The notes: generated by a model from the sequence alone, not told the origin. Positions 1 to 9,886 are shown, counted from the stretch's first letter. The stretch: 64,000 nt of DNA from Mycolicibacterium iranicum (GCF_014190915.1 NZ_JACHVU010000002.1:620001-684000), one strand, 5' to 3'. Program-made: numbers and translations.

Positions 1-2
1 CC

Positions 3-587
3 GACGCCATCGTCGCGAACCCGGGAACCATCACCGGCTCCATCGGAGTGGTCACCGGCAAGCTGGTCGCGCGTGACCTCAAGGATCGCCTAGGTGTCGG
101 TTCGGATGCGGTGCGCACCAACGCCAACGCCGACGCGTGGTCGATCAACGCGCCGTTCACCGAGGAACAACACGCGCACGTGGTCGCCGAGGCGGACCTG
201 TTCTACACCGACTTCGTCGAACGAGTGGCCCAGGGCCGCAACATGAGCGCCGACGCTGTCGAGCAGGTGGCCAGGGGTCGCGTCTGGACCGGCGCCGATG
301 CTCTTGAGCGTGGACTGGTCGACGAGCTCGGCGGGCTGCGCACCGCGGTGCGCCGCGCGAAAGCCCTCGCCGGGATCGACGAGGACGCCAAGGTCGAGCT
401 GCACAGTCTGCCGGGTTCGTCGTTGCGGGATGTGTTGCGCTCCAAGCCGTCTTCTCAGCCGGCCGCGGCATCGCTTCCCGACCTGTTCGGCGCGTTGGCG
501 ATTCGCTCGCTCCACAGCGTGGTCGACCAGACGCAGAAATCGATCAGCGGCGTGAATGTGCTGTGGCTGGGGGAGAGCCGCTACTGA
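3..587 (+). CDS. sppA: Signal peptide peptidase SppA (protease IV), C-terminal part
   Basis: The frame is open from the window edge, so only the last 194 residues are seen; the start and the catalytic serine lie upstream. SppA is a membrane-bound serine protease that degrades released signal peptides. Fragment residues 9-16 (TITGSIGV) match the invariant GSIGV stretch of the S49 family. A later segment, GRVWTGADALERGLVDELGG (about residues 85-105), is also typical of bacterial SppA. The tail is proline/alanine-rich and diverges. Position before Rv0731c-like methyltransferases and secY agrees with mycobacterial gene order (sppA is Rv0724 in M. tuberculosis). The family call is safe; nothing can be said about its promoter or N-terminal membrane anchor. 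Confidence 0.93.
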   Translation, partial: DAIVANPGTITGSIGVVTGKLVARDLKDRLGVGSDAVRTNANADAWSINAPFTEEQHAHVVAEADLFYTDFVERVAQGRNMSADAVEQVARGRVWTGADALERGLVDELGGLRTAVRRAKALAGIDEDAKVELHSLPGSSLRDVLRSKPSSQPAAASLPDLFGALAIRSLHSVVDQTQKSISGVNVLWLGESRY

Positions 588-642
588 CGCGGACATCCTT
601 GCGAGGGGCCGACGTGTCGGACCCTGCTGCCAGAATGGCGGC

Positions 643-1887
643 ATGTCCTCGACCGCAACACCTTTGGCCGCTCGCCCGGCCGAGCGGTTGGAGGTGCTGT
701 TCGAGGAGATCGCGGAGATCACCGGCCAGCGCAACGCGATCGATGCCCGGCTCGTCGAGATCGTGGCCGAAATCGAGCGTGACCAGCTCTGCGGGATGAC
801 CGGTGCGCGTTCGGTCGAAGCGCTGGTGGCCTGGAAGGCGGGCACCACGCCGCGCAACGCGCAGACCGTCGTCGCGGTCGCCCGCCGTCTGGAGGAGTTC
901 CCTCGCTGCGCCGAGGTGATGCGGGAGGGTCGCCTGTCGTTGGATCAGGTCGGGGTCATCGCCGAGCGGGCCGCCGACGGGTCCGACGCGCACTACGCCC
1001 AGTTCGCGGCGAGCGCGACGGTCAGCCAGTTGCGGACTGCGGTGAAGCTCGAACCCCGACCCAACCCCGATCCGCGGCCTGAACGGAAGCGGTCGTTGTC
1101 GAAGACCGGTGATGAGGAGTCCACGACGTGGCGGATCACGCTGCCCCACGACGAGGCTGCGGTGTTCCATGCTGCGCTGCAGTCCCATCACGACGCGCTG
1201 GTCGCACGATGGAAGGCCGAGCACGCCGACTGCCCCGGTAACGCCGGTGAGGAGGTGCCGCCGTTCCCGACCGCGGTCGACGGGTTCCTGAGCTTGGTCA
1301 CTGCCGGGTGGGATGCCGAGGTGGCGCGGCGGCCGCACGGGCAGCGCACCACGGTGGTCGTGCATGTCGATGTCGAGAAGAAGGTCGCCGCTTATCATCT
1401 GGGGCCGCTGCTCTCTGACGCCGAGCGCCAACTGCAGCTCTGCGATGCCACGTGTGAGGTCTGGTTCGAACGCCGCGGCGAGGTGATCGGGTCAGGCCGG
1501 GAAACCCGCACGATCAGTCGTAGGCTGCGGCGCGCGCTGGAGCATCGTGATCGCTGCTGTGTGGTGCCCGGCTGCGGGGCCACCCGCGGACTCCACGCCC
1601 ACCACATCCGGCACTGGGAGGACGGCGGACCCACCGAACTGTGGAACCTGGTGCTGGTCTGCCCCTACCACCACCGGCTCCACCACCGCGGCGGCATCAC
1701 GATCGCCGGAACCGCCCACGATCTCCGGGTCACCGACAGCGACGACGACCCTTTACCGCCAGGCCCGCTGGCCCGGCCACCCACCACAGCCCCACCCGCG
1801 GTGGCACCCTGCCCCGGGCCGACCGGTGAGCGGGCCGACTGGTGGTGGTACGAGCCGTTCCGACCACCGCCGCCGAACGGGAACTAG
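643..1887 (+). CDS. DUF222 / HNH endonuclease domain protein (13E12 family)
   Basis: The 414-residue protein has an N-terminal DUF222 region (about 15-290) and a C-terminal HNH nuclease domain (about 300-350). The domain shows CVVPGC, then the HAHHIRHW core, then WNLVLVCPYHHRLHH, so the metal-binding histidines and asparagine are present. The tail after 360 is proline-rich. ATG at 643 was chosen over an upstream ATG at 556 because the extra residues would overlap sppA and do not resemble the family. Such 13E12 proteins occur in many copies in mycobacterial genomes; their biological role is unclear, and some copies serve as prophage integration sites. The stop overlaps the stop of the convergent dehydrogenase by two bases. 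Nuclease activity is inferred from the motif only. Confidence 0.88.
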   Translation: MSSTATPLAARPAERLEVLFEEIAEITGQRNAIDARLVEIVAEIERDQLCGMTGARSVEALVAWKAGTTPRNAQTVVAVARRLEEFPRCAEVMREGRLSLDQVGVIAERAADGSDAHYAQFAASATVSQLRTAVKLEPRPNPDPRPERKRSLSKTGDEESTTWRITLPHDEAAVFHAALQSHHDALVARWKAEHADCPGNAGEEVPPFPTAVDGFLSLVTAGWDAEVARRPHGQRTTVVVHVDVEKKVAAYHLGPLLSDAERQLQLCDATCEVWFERRGEVIGSGRETRTISRRLRRALEHRDRCCVVPGCGATRGLHAHHIRHWEDGGPTELWNLVLVCPYHHRLHHRGGITIAGTAHDLRVTDSDDDPLPPGPLARPPTTAPPAVAPCPGPTGERADWWWYEPFRPPPPNGN

Positions 1888-2633
1888 GCGCGGACCTCGT
1901 CGGGTTGCAACCATTCGGTGGGCCGTAACAGGACGACCTCGGGGACGATGCACGCCGTCGACAGCCGGGTGGTCATGCGCACGACCTCCGCGACGTCGCG
2001 GGGGCTGATCATCGTCGGCGCCGCGATCTGGTCGCGGTAGGCGTCGGCCATGGGGGTGTCGACCAGGCCGGGACACAGCGCGGTGGCCTTGATTCCGGAG
2101 GTGGCCAGTTCGTCGTGCAACGCCTGGGTGAAGCCGACGACGGCGAACTTGGTGGCCGAGTATGTCGACAACGTCGCCTCGCCGCGTTTTCCGGCGTTGG
2201 ACGCCGTGTTGACGACCTGCGCCGAACCCCGCAGTCGGACCGCCTCTTTCAGCAACGGCAGGCATTTCGCGGTCAGCAGGACCACCGCTCGCACGTTCAC
2301 CGACAGCTGGGCGTCGAGGAGTTCGGCGGTGATGTCGCCGACGGCGCTGTTGCCCGCGATGCCGGCGTTGTTGACCAGGAGGTCGAGGGAACCGAACTCC
2401 GTCTGGTGACCGGCGGCGATCTGGTCGAGAAAGGCCTCTTCGGACACCGAGCCGACGACGGTGCGGATCCGCGCGGGTTCGTCCGTGACGGATTCGGCTG
2501 CGGCGGACAGCTTTTCGCGATCGCGGCCGACCATGGTCACCGCGAAGCCCTCTTCGAGCAGGGCGCGGGTCACGGCGAGGCCGATGCCGCCGGAGGCGCC
2601 GGTGACGATCGCGCTGCGTGGTGTGTCGGTCAC
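1884..2633 (-). CDS. Short-chain dehydrogenase/reductase (SDR)
   Basis: A 249-residue classical SDR, an NAD(P)-dependent oxidoreductase with a Rossmann fold. The cofactor motif TGASGGIG is at residues 11-18, NNAG at 88-91, and the catalytic set is Ser145, Tyr158 and Lys162 (YSATK). GTG at 2633 is the start: it places the glycine motif at the usual distance from the N terminus, and the longer open frame upstream runs through the neighbouring methyltransferase. It begins 7 bases after the stop of the frameshifted methyltransferase, so it is probably the last gene of the minus-strand operon from 6382 to 1884. The substrate cannot be deduced; the KxxxR-rich positions after the first strand (GRDREK) fit NADP preference. 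Confidence 0.9.
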   Translation of the reverse strand: MTDTPRSAIVTGASGGIGLAVTRALLEEGFAVTMVGRDREKLSAAAESVTDEPARIRTVVGSVSEEAFLDQIAAGHQTEFGSLDLLVNNAGIAGNSAVGDITAELLDAQLSVNVRAVVLLTAKCLPLLKEAVRLRGSAQVVNTASNAGKRGEATLSTYSATKFAVVGFTQALHDELATSGIKATALCPGLVDTPMADAYRDQIAAPTMISPRDVAEVVRMTTRLSTACIVPEVVLLRPTEWLQPDEVRA

Positions 2634-2640
2634 CCGACGA

Positions 2641-3574
2641 TTAGACACGCCCCGCGCGGGAGCTGCCGCCCAGGGTCGCTCTGACGTAGACGATCTCGCC
2701 GAGGGGATCGGTGTCCTCGGCATCCTGGGGGAGGGGACGGCCGTACCGGGAGAACAGGTCGGCGCGCGCGGTGCCTTCGACCTCCCAGCCCTTCTCGCGC
2801 AGATAGTCCGGCACGGGGGTGCGGGCCCCGGTGTACACCAGGGACGGCATGTCGATGTCGAGGCCCTGGTCGCGCAGCGGTGCCGACAGGGCACGCGCCT
2901 TGTCGCCGTCGAAATCCACGATGCCCGGCACGTATTCGGTTGCCACTGTGCTGCCCGGTGCCGACAGCGCCGTGATCGCGTCGAACAAGGCGTCCTGGGC
3001 CTGCGGCGGCAGATAGATCAGCAGCCCTTCGGCCAGCCACGCCGTGGGCTGCGACGGGTCGAAGCCCGCCGCCCGCAGAGCCGACGGCCAATCCTCCCGT
3101 AGGTCCACCGGCACCGGCCGGTGCAGTGCTGTCGGCCCGGCCCCGAGGTCGGCGAGCGTGCGGGTCTTGAACGCGCACGTCGGGTTGATCGAGCTCGTAG
3201 ACGACCGTGCCCGTCGGCCACCGCAGCCGGTACGCCCGCGCATCCAGGCCGGAGGCGAGGATGACGATCTGGTCGATGCGTGCCGACACCGACGCCAGGC
3301 AGTCATCGAAGAACCTGGTGCGCACCGCCATTCCGTCGATCATCGCCTGCGCCCGCTCCGGTGAGGTGTCCGGGAACTGCGACAGATCGATCTCGCCGTC
3401 GACCAGCTTGGTGAAGAACTCCAGGCCGACGGCGCGCACCAGCGGCGCGGCGTACGGGTCGTCGATCAGCGGGTCGGGATCGACGGTCGCCGCAGCCCGC
3501 GCGGCGGCCACCATCGTCGCCGTCGCGCCCACGCTGGAGGCCAGGTCCCACGAGTCGTCCGAGGTGCGCGCCAT
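2641..3574 (-). pseudogene. SAM-dependent methyltransferase, Rv0731c-like, frameshifted
   Basis: Fourth gene of a tandem methyltransferase array. From ATG 3574 the frame reads [20 protein letters not shown] and continues through the SAM-binding segment [14 protein letters not shown], then leaves the family sequence after YELDQPDV. The rest ([10 protein letters not shown] to [10 protein letters not shown]) is in another frame and ends at TAA 2643-2641. Comparison with the downstream paralogue shows six bases (ATCGAG, coding strand) replaced by four (CGCG) at about 3172-3175, a net loss of 2 bases; the full length of 934 bases is not divisible by three. Without the lesion the protein would have about 311 residues. 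It may be a true pseudogene or a sequencing error; the rest of the gene is otherwise well kept. Confidence 0.8.
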
Positions 3575-3577
3575 GGC

Positions 3578-4489
3578 TCAGGCGAGCTCGGCGGACAGAT
3601 AACCGGAATCCCCGACCATCGCCAACAGGTCGTCGGTGACCGGCTCGAGGCCGTTGAGGGTGTAGGCCTCGTTGCTGGTCAACACCGTGGTGCGCCACCC
3701 CTGGGCACTCAGGTGCTCGGTGGCCGACCGGCGATCCCCGCTGTAGAACAGCTCCGAGAGGTCGATGTCGCTGCCGTGCCTGCGGGCCCGCTCGGTCATC
3801 GCCTTCGCCCAGTCGCCGGTCAGCGCCTTGGCGTCCATGTGCTCGGTCGCCAGTCGGCTCCCCGGCGCGCTGAGCGCAGTGATGTTGTCCAGCAACCGAT
3901 CCTGGGCCTCGGGCGGCAGATAGATCAGCAGCCCTTCGGCGATCCACGCCGTCGGCTGCCCGGGGTCGAACCCGGCCTCGCGCAGCGCTGCCGGCCAGTC
4001 CTCCCGCAGGTCGATACCGACCGTCCTGCGGTCGGCGGCGGGCGCGGCGCCCGCGTCGGACAGGACGCGGGTCTTGAACTCGATCACGGCGGGCTGGTCG
4101 ATCTCGTAGACGACGGTGCCTGCCGGCCATTCCAGGCGGTACGCCCGGGTGTCCAGACCCGAGGCCAGGATGACGGCCTGGCGGATACCGGCGGCAGCCG
4201 CATCGGTGAAGAAGTGGTCGAAGAAGCGGGTGCGGACGGCGATGTGGCTTTTCATCTGCTCGGCGCCGAAGAGCGGATCGTCCTCGGAACCGACGCGGAA
4301 GTCGATCTCGCCCTTGGCCACCTGGACGAAATGCGGTACTCCGACGGCCTCGACGAGCAGTTCGGCGTACGGATCGTCGATCAACGAATCGGGGCCCCGG
4401 CTGGCGAAGGCCCGCGTCGCCGCGACCGACGTCGCGGTGGCGCCCACGCTGGAGGCCAGGTCCCAGGTGTCACCCTCGGTGCGTGCCAT
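3578..4489 (-). CDS. SAM-dependent methyltransferase, Rv0731c-like (LCM-type fold)
   Basis: A 303-residue class I methyltransferase of the mycobacterial family that carries the leucine carboxyl methyltransferase-like domain. It starts [20 protein letters not shown], like its neighbours. The SAM-binding motif is [14 protein letters not shown] (about 91-104), followed by [14 protein letters not shown] (the acidic residue that binds the SAM ribose) and the family segment [20 protein letters not shown]. The methyl acceptor is unknown for the family. The stop is 3 bases before the next gene's ATG, which suggests translational coupling. It is the most diverged member in its N-terminal third and C-terminal fifth. 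Confidence 0.92.
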   Translation of the reverse strand: MARTEGDTWDLASSVGATATSVAATRAFASRGPDSLIDDPYAELLVEAVGVPHFVQVAKGEIDFRVGSEDDPLFGAEQMKSHIAVRTRFFDHFFTDAAAAGIRQAVILASGLDTRAYRLEWPAGTVVYEIDQPAVIEFKTRVLSDAGAAPAADRRTVGIDLREDWPAALREAGFDPGQPTAWIAEGLLIYLPPEAQDRLLDNITALSAPGSRLATEHMDAKALTGDWAKAMTERARRHGSDIDLSELFYSGDRRSATEHLSAQGWRTTVLTSNEAYTLNGLEPVTDDLLAMVGDSGYLSAELA

Positions 4490-4516
4490 GGTCTTCCTCT
4501 CCTCGTGCTGGTGTGA

Positions 4517-5443
4517 TCATGCCGGTGTGACCGCCGTCAGCGCCATCGAATCACGCAGCGCGGCAAGCTCTTCGGTGACCCGGAACTCGCGGCCGTAACG
4601 CGCGAACACGTCCGGCCGGGGCTCGGCGCTGACCTGCCAGCCGAGCGCGGCCAGGTAGTCCGCCGGGGGTGTGCGCGCTCCGGTGTGGAACAGGTCGGCG
4701 ACGTCGGGGATGCCGGCACCGAAGCCGTGGCCCTGCCACTGGTCCCGCAGCGCGCGGGTGCGCTCGCCGATGCTCGCCCCGGCGTCCGGGTGGTACTCGG
4801 TGGCCAGCCGGCTGCCCGGCGCACTGAGCGCGGTGATCGCGTCGAACAGCCGGTCCTGAGCCTCGGGCGGCAGGTACACCAGCAGTCCCTCGGCGATCCA
4901 CGCCGTCGGCGCCGATGTGTCGAAGCCGGCCTCCTTCAGTGCCGCCGGCCAGTCCTCGCGCAGATCCACCGCGACGGTGTGCAACGACGCCGTCGGCGTC
5001 GCGCCGAGGGCTGCGAGGGTCCCGGTCTTGAACTCGATCACCGCGGGCTGGTCGATCTCGAACACCGTCGTACCCGCGGGCCAGTCCAGCCGGTACGCGC
5101 GGGAGTCCAGGCCGGAGGCCAGGATGACGGCCTGCCTGATCTGCGGCGGCCCGGCGGCCATGGCATCGGCGAAGAAGTCGTCGAAGAACCGGGTCCGGAC
5201 GGCCATCACGTCGGTCATCAACCGGGCGGCACCGGAATCGTCACCGCTGTCGAACGTGATCTCCCCGTCGACGATCTTGGTGAAGAACTCGACGCCGACC
5301 GCACGCACCAGCGGTGCGGCGAACGGATCGTCGATCAACGGCTCGGGTTCGCGGCCGGCCACCGCGCGAGCGGCGGCGACCATCGTCGCCGTCGCCCCGA
5401 CGCTGGAGGCGAGATCCCAGGTGTCACCCTCGGTGCGCGCCAT
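4517..5443 (-). CDS. SAM-dependent methyltransferase, Rv0731c-like (LCM-type fold)
   Basis: 308 residues, same family and architecture as its neighbours: start [23 protein letters not shown] motif [20 protein letters not shown] (about residues 97-116), acidic strand [13 protein letters not shown], and [20 protein letters not shown]. The start ATG is 12 bases after the preceding paralogue's stop; the next member follows after 27 bases. The identical N-terminal block shared with the 4489 gene suggests recent duplication or gene conversion at the 5' ends. Role unknown; S-adenosylmethionine dependence is inferred from the motifs. Confidence 0.93.
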   Translation of the reverse strand: MARTEGDTWDLASSVGATATMVAAARAVAGREPEPLIDDPFAAPLVRAVGVEFFTKIVDGEITFDSGDDSGAARLMTDVMAVRTRFFDDFFADAMAAGPPQIRQAVILASGLDSRAYRLDWPAGTTVFEIDQPAVIEFKTGTLAALGATPTASLHTVAVDLREDWPAALKEAGFDTSAPTAWIAEGLLVYLPPEAQDRLFDAITALSAPGSRLATEYHPDAGASIGERTRALRDQWQGHGFGAGIPDVADLFHTGARTPPADYLAALGWQVSAEPRPDVFARYGREFRVTEELAALRDSMALTAVTPA

Positions 5444-5455
5444 GGCGTCGGCCGA

Positions 5456-6382
5456 CTACTTGGCCGCGCTGACGTACACGACCTCGGCGAAGCCCTCGTC
5501 GCTGTCCAGCGGGACGAGGCCGTAGCGCTCCAGCAGGTCGTTGGTCGGAGTGCCTTCGACGGTCCAGCCCTGACCGCGCAGGTACTCGGTGACGTCGTTG
5601 CGGTCACCGAGGAAGACGAGCTCGGAGAAGTCGAGATCGAATCCGTGACTGCGCCAGGCGTCGGTCGACTGCTGCATCTTCTCGCGCAGTTCCTCCTGAT
5701 CGGCGTCGTGATGCGACGGCACCGATTCGACGGCCAGCCGGCTGCCGGGCGCGCTGAGTTCACCGATCGTGTCCAGCAGCCGGTCCTGTGCGTCCGGGGG
5801 CAGGTAGCCCAGCAGGCCCTCGGCGATCCAGGCTGTCGGCGCGGCGGAGTCGAAGCCCGCCTCGGCCAGCGCGGCGGGCCAGTCGTTGCGCAGGTCGACC
5901 GCGACCGTCTTGAGATCTGTCGACGGGTGGGCGCCGAGCCCGGCCAGCGTGGTCGCTTTGAACTCGATGACCTCGGGCTGGTCGATCTCGAAGAGCGTCA
6001 TGTCGGACGGCCACGTCAACCGGTAGCCCCGCGCGTCCAGGCCGGAGGCGAGGATGACCGCCTGACGGACCCCCGCGTCGACGGCATCGGCGAAGAAGTC
6101 GTCGAAGAACCGGGTGCGCGCGGCCATGCCGTCGGCGAACCGGCTCATGCCGACAGGGGATTGGCCGGAGTCCTGGGTGTCGAGATCTTCGGTCGTCAGT
6201 TCGCCGGAGGCCAGGCGCGTGAAGAAGTCGACGCCGACGGCCCGCACGAGCGGCTCGGCGTACGGATCGTCGATCACCGGCTGGTCGGCGCGGGAGGCCA
6301 CCGCACGGGCGGCGGCGACCATCGTGGCCGTGGCCCCGACGCTGGAGGCGAGGTCCCAGGTGTCGTTCTCGGTGCGTGGCAT
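5456..6382 (-). CDS. SAM-dependent methyltransferase, Rv0731c-like, first gene of the array
   Basis: 308 residues beginning [20 protein letters not shown]. The SAM motif [14 protein letters not shown] and the segments [13 protein letters not shown] and [20 protein letters not shown] identify the same family as the three following genes. ATG 6382 was preferred to GTG 6388 because it aligns with the start of all paralogues and sits about 5 bases after AAGGGG (minus strand, 6389-6394). As the promoter-proximal gene of a five-gene operon (four methyltransferases and an SDR), its upstream AT-rich patch at 6391-6413 probably carries the operon promoter. Rv0725c, Rv0726c and Rv0731c occupy the same place next to secY in M. 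tuberculosis. Confidence 0.93.
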   Translation of the reverse strand: MPRTENDTWDLASSVGATATMVAAARAVASRADQPVIDDPYAEPLVRAVGVDFFTRLASGELTTEDLDTQDSGQSPVGMSRFADGMAARTRFFDDFFADAVDAGVRQAVILASGLDARGYRLTWPSDMTLFEIDQPEVIEFKATTLAGLGAHPSTDLKTVAVDLRNDWPAALAEAGFDSAAPTAWIAEGLLGYLPPDAQDRLLDTIGELSAPGSRLAVESVPSHHDADQEELREKMQQSTDAWRSHGFDLDFSELVFLGDRNDVTEYLRGQGWTVEGTPTNDLLERYGLVPLDSDEGFAEVVYVSAAK

Positions 6383-6495
6383 CGTCACCCCTTATTAATT
6401 AGACGAGTTAACAACCTGGCCGACTGTACGCCCCGAATCTGGAAGGTGACTGAGACGCACGATTCGGGCGGGGGAACATGCAACTGTTAGTCTCG

Positions 6496-6501
6496 TAGAC
6501 T
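6496..6501 (+). promoter_or_regulatory. Candidate -10 element of the secY-adk-map promoter
   Basis: TAGACT fits the mycobacterial -10 pattern TANNNT and forms the right half of an inverted repeat AGTCT-CGT-AGACT (6489-6501). The non-coding stretch 6383-6631 separates the divergent methyltransferase operon from secY, so a promoter is expected here. No convincing -35 box is visible, so the exact site is a guess. Confidence 0.35.
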
Positions 6502-6631
6502 GTTCGAACGCGCGACGTGCGCAGGCTGTTTTGCCTGCTCGTGCCGTCGCGCACACGACTTAACCACGACGCTGGCACGCCAGCCACACGAGCACGCCGC
6601 GATCGACACCCCGGCCGTGCAGGAGGAAAGA

Positions 6632-7969
6632 GTGCTCTCGGCTTTCATCTCGTCCCTGCGGACAGTCGATCTACGGCGAAAGATCCTGTTCACCCTGGGC
6701 ATCGTGGTCCTCTACCGGGTCGGTGCGTCCATCCCGTCCCCGGGCGTGAACTACCCCAACGTGCAGCAGTGCATCGCACAGGTCAGCGGCGGTGAGTCGG
6801 GGCAGATCTACTCGCTCATCAACCTGTTCTCCGGCGGCGCGCTGCTGCAGCTCTCCGTGTTCGCGGTCGGCATCATGCCCTACATCACCGCGAGCATCAT
6901 CGTGCAGCTGCTCGGCGTGGTGATCCCGCGCTTCGAGCAGCTCCGCAAGGAGGGCCAGGCGGGTCAGACCAAGCTCACGCAGTACACCCGCTACCTGGCG
7001 ATCGCATTGGCGGTCCTGCAGGCCACCAGCATCGTGGCGCTCGCGGCCAACGGCGGCCTGCTGCAGGGCTGCTCGCTGGACATCATCCAGGGCCAGAGCG
7101 AAGGCCTGAACATTTGGACGCTGGCCGTCATCGTCATCGTCATGACCGCGGGCGCCGCCCTGGTCATGTGGATGGGCGAGATGGTCACCGAGCGTGGCGT
7201 CGGCAACGGTATGTCGCTGATCATCTTCGCCAGCATCGCCTCCGCGATCCCCGGTGAAGGCAAGAACATCCTCGACAGCCGCGGCGGCATGGTCTTCGCG
7301 CTGGTCTGCCTGGCCGCACTGCTGATCGTCATCGGCGTGGTCTTCGTCGAGCAGGGCCAGCGCCGCATCCCGGTCCAGTACGCCAAGCGCATGGTCGGCC
7401 GCAAGATGTACGGCGGCACCTCGACCTACCTGCCCCTGAAGGTCAACCAGGCGGGCGTCATCCCGGTGATCTTCGCGTCGTCGCTGATCTACATCCCGCA
7501 CCTGATCACGCAGCTCATCACCAGCGGCAGTTCGACGCCGAGCACCGGCTGGTGGCAGACGTTCGTCGCGGACTATCTGACCGACCCGAGCAGCCCGGTC
7601 TACATCGCGATCTACTTCGGCCTGATCATCTTCTTCACCTACTTCTACGTCTCGATCACGTTCAACCCCGAAGAGCGTGCCGACGAGATGAAGAAATACG
7701 GCGGCTTCATCCCCGGTATCCGCCCGGGCAAGCCGACCGCCGAATACCTGAGCTTCGTCCTGTCGAGGATCACCCTGCCGGGCTCGATCTACCTGGGCGT
7801 CATCGCCGTCCTGCCGAACCTGTTCCTGGAGATCGGCAACACCGGGTCCGTGCAGAACCTGCCGTTCGGCGGCACCGCGGTCCTGATCGCCGTCGGCGTC
7901 GGCCTCGACACCGTCAAGCAGATCGAAAGCCAGCTGATGCAGCGCAACTACGAGGGTTTCCTGAAGTGA
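6632..7969 (+). CDS. secY: Preprotein translocase subunit SecY
   Basis: 445 residues forming the channel subunit of the SecYEG translocase in the cytoplasmic membrane. The sequence LSAFISSLRTVDLRRKILFT at the N terminus, the plug-region LINLFSGGALLQLSVFAVGI, and the C-terminal GGTAVLIAVGVGLDTVKQIE are typical of actinobacterial SecY, with about ten hydrophobic segments. GTG 6632 is taken as the start: AGGAGG lies at 6621-6626, five bases away, and the next upstream in-frame GTG (6617) would add residues not found in the family. It opens the secY-adk-map block; adk follows after 15 bases. Confidence 0.97.
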   Translation: MLSAFISSLRTVDLRRKILFTLGIVVLYRVGASIPSPGVNYPNVQQCIAQVSGGESGQIYSLINLFSGGALLQLSVFAVGIMPYITASIIVQLLGVVIPRFEQLRKEGQAGQTKLTQYTRYLAIALAVLQATSIVALAANGGLLQGCSLDIIQGQSEGLNIWTLAVIVIVMTAGAALVMWMGEMVTERGVGNGMSLIIFASIASAIPGEGKNILDSRGGMVFALVCLAALLIVIGVVFVEQGQRRIPVQYAKRMVGRKMYGGTSTYLPLKVNQAGVIPVIFASSLIYIPHLITQLITSGSSTPSTGWWQTFVADYLTDPSSPVYIAIYFGLIIFFTYFYVSITFNPEERADEMKKYGGFIPGIRPGKPTAEYLSFVLSRITLPGSIYLGVIAVLPNLFLEIGNTGSVQNLPFGGTAVLIAVGVGLDTVKQIESQLMQRNYEGFLK

Positions 7970-7984
7970 GAGAGGGTTCTTAAG

Positions 7985-8530
7985 TTGAGAATCGTGTTGT
8001 TGGGACCGCCGGGCGCGGGCAAGGGAACACAGGCCCAGAAGCTGGCCGACAAGCTCGGCGTCCCCCACGTCTCCACCGGCGACCTGTTTCGCTACAACAT
8101 CAGCAACAACACCGAGCTGGGTGTCGAGGCCAAGAAGTACCTCGACGCCGGCGACCTCGTCCCGGCGACGCTCACCAACGCGCTGGTCGACGACCGTCTC
8201 GATGACGACGACGCCAAAGAGGGATTCATCCTCGACGGGTTCCCGCGCTCGGTCGAGCAGGCCAAGGCGCTGGCCGACATGCTCGACAAGCGCGGTCTGA
8301 CGCTCGACGCAGTCCTGGAGTTCCGGGTGCCCGAAGAGGAGCTGGTGGACCGGTTGAAGGGCCGCGGCCGCGCCGACGACACCGAAGACGTGATCCGTAA
8401 CCGGTTCAAGGTCTACCGCGACGAGACCGCCCCACTGCTGGACTTCTACTCCGACGACCTCAAGACGGTCGACGCCGTCGGTGAGCTCGACGAGGTGTTC
8501 GAGCGTGCGCTGAAGGCCCTCGGCCGCTAG
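7985..8530 (+). CDS. adk: Adenylate kinase
   Basis: 181 residues, the length usual for mycobacterial Adk. It interconverts ATP + AMP and 2 ADP. The P-loop GPPGAGKGT is at residues 7-15 and the AMP-binding LDGFPR near 84-89; the LID is short and lacks zinc cysteines ([15 protein letters not shown]), as in the short bacterial form. The start is TTG 7985, eight bases after GAGAGGG (7970-7976). The stop TAG is immediately followed by the ATG of map with no spacer, which implies coupled translation. Confidence 0.97.
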   Translation: MRIVLLGPPGAGKGTQAQKLADKLGVPHVSTGDLFRYNISNNTELGVEAKKYLDAGDLVPATLTNALVDDRLDDDDAKEGFILDGFPRSVEQAKALADMLDKRGLTLDAVLEFRVPEEELVDRLKGRGRADDTEDVIRNRFKVYRDETAPLLDFYSDDLKTVDAVGELDEVFERALKALGR

Positions 8531-9337
8531 ATGGTCTCACTGCCCGGACTGCGCAGCCGCAAGGTCGTTCCCCAACGCACCGCGGGTGAGCTGGACGCGA
8601 TGGCGGCCGCCGGCGCCCTGGTGGCGGCGGCGCTCAAGGCGGTCCAGGCTGCTGCGGCGCCCGGGGTGTCCACGCTGGACCTCGACAGGGTCGCCGAATC
8701 CGTGATCCGCGACGGCGGCGGGGTGCCGTCGTTCCTCGGCTACCACGGCTTCCCGGCCACGATCTGCTCGTCGGTCAACGACCGCGTCGTGCACGGCATC
8801 CCCGACGCCGACGAGAAACTCGTCGCCGGGGACCTCGTGTCGATCGACTGCGGCGCGATCCTCGACGGCTGGCACGGCGACTCGGCGTTCACGTTCGGCG
8901 TCGGCGCGCTCATCCCCGCCGACGACGCACTGTCCGCGGCGACGCGCGAGTCGATGGAGGCCGGGATCGCGGCCATGGTGCCCGGCAACCGGCTGACCGA
9001 CGTCTCGCACGCCATCGAGAACGGCACGAAGGCGGCCGAGACCCGCCACGGACGCAGGTTCGGCATCGTCGCGGGCTACGGCGGCCACGGCATCGGTCGC
9101 GAGATGCACATGGACCCGTTCCTGCCCAACGAGGGTTCGCCCGGCCGCGGGCCCTACCTCGCCCCCGGATCGGTGCTGGCGATCGAACCGATGCTGACGC
9201 TCGGAACCAGGAAGACAGCCGTCCTCGACGACGGGTGGACCGTCGTCACGACCGACGGGTCGCGCGCCGCGCACTGGGAGCACACCGTCGCGGTGACCGA
9301 CGACGGGCCCCGCATCCTGACCGCGCGCACCGACTGA
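8531..9337 (+). CDS. map: Methionine aminopeptidase, type I
   Basis: 268 residues; removes the initiator methionine from nascent proteins using a two-metal centre. The metal ligands are recognisable: Asp in [14 protein letters not shown] (two aspartates), His in [12 protein letters not shown], Glu in [10 protein letters not shown] and Glu in [17 protein letters not shown]. It corresponds to mapA (Rv0734), which follows adk in M. tuberculosis. There is no N-terminal zinc-finger or SH3-binding extension. The ATG directly abuts the adk stop codon. In M. tuberculosis sigL and rslA come next; here they are absent and a MarR gene follows. Confidence 0.96.
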   Translation: MVSLPGLRSRKVVPQRTAGELDAMAAAGALVAAALKAVQAAAAPGVSTLDLDRVAESVIRDGGGVPSFLGYHGFPATICSSVNDRVVHGIPDADEKLVAGDLVSIDCGAILDGWHGDSAFTFGVGALIPADDALSAATRESMEAGIAAMVPGNRLTDVSHAIENGTKAAETRHGRRFGIVAGYGGHGIGREMHMDPFLPNEGSPGRGPYLAPGSVLAIEPMLTLGTRKTAVLDDGWTVVTTDGSRAAHWEHTVAVTDDGPRILTARTD

Positions 9338-9365
9338 GCTGATTCGCGGCTGCTGAAAAAGCGGC

Positions 9366-9371
9366 TATAAA
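9366..9371 (+). promoter_or_regulatory. Candidate -10 element of the MarR gene (leaderless layout)
   Basis: TATAAA lies five bases before the GTG start at 9377, so transcription would begin at or next to the start codon. AAAGGGG (9369-9375) is too close to the GTG to act as a normal ribosome binding site. Leaderless mRNAs are common in mycobacteria. No clear -35 is seen. Confidence 0.4.
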
Positions 9372-9376
9372 GGGGC

Positions 9377-9886
9377 GTGCCCTCACACCAGCGTGCCGAC
9401 AAGCGCGACCCGATCGCGGTCGCCCGGGACAACTGGGACCGGTCGGGTTGGGGCGATGTCGCCGACGGCATGGTGGCGGTGACCTCGGTGATGCGGGCCC
9501 ACCAGATACTGCTGGCCCGCGTCGAGACCGCGTTGCGGCCCTACGATCTGAGCTTCTCGCGCTACGAGCTGCTGCGGCTGCTGGCATTCAGCCGCACCGG
9601 TGCGCTGCCGATCACCAAGGCCTCCGACCGCCTGCAGGTGCACGTCACGAGCGTCACCCACGCCATCCGGCGGCTGGAGGCCGACGGTCTGGTGGAACGC
9701 CTGCCCCACCCCACCGACGGCCGCACCACGCTGGTCCAGATCACCGAGCTGGGGCGCTCGACGGTCGAGGACGCGACGGTGACCCTGAACAAGGATGTCT
9801 TCGGCGACATCGGGATCTCCGACGCCCAGTCGCGCACCCTGGCCGAGGCGATCGAGACCCTGCGCCGCAGCGCGGGCGACTTCTAA
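9377..9886 (+). CDS. MarR-family transcriptional regulator
   Basis: 169 residues with the winged-helix core of MarR proteins at about 35-140: SRYELLRLLAFSRTGALPIT, then the recognition helix region RLQVHVTSVTHAIRRLEADG and the wing GLVERLPHPTDGRTTLVQIT with the conserved D-x-R. It resembles the regulator Rv0737 found downstream of mapA-sigL-rslA in M. tuberculosis. The ligand is unknown. Its stop overlaps the stop of the convergent sensor kinase by two bases. The GTG start is supported by the nearby TATAAA; no alternative start leaves the N-terminal helix intact. Confidence 0.88.
   Translation: MPSHQRADKRDPIAVARDNWDRSGWGDVADGMVAVTSVMRAHQILLARVETALRPYDLSFSRYELLRLLAFSRTGALPITKASDRLQVHVTSVTHAIRRLEADGLVERLPHPTDGRTTLVQITELGRSTVEDATVTLNKDVFGDIGISDAQSRTLAEAIETLRRSAGDF

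Noticed and set aside
643..1887. Prophage or REP13E12 insertion at the HNH gene
   Set aside because: No integrase, direct repeats or attachment-like duplication is visible; a single intact 13E12-family gene is ordinary in mycobacteria.
4685..6490. A 601-codon open frame on the plus strand opposite the methyltransferases
   Set aside because: Mirrors the codon bias of paralogous genes on the other strand; the repeated look comes from the tandem duplication.
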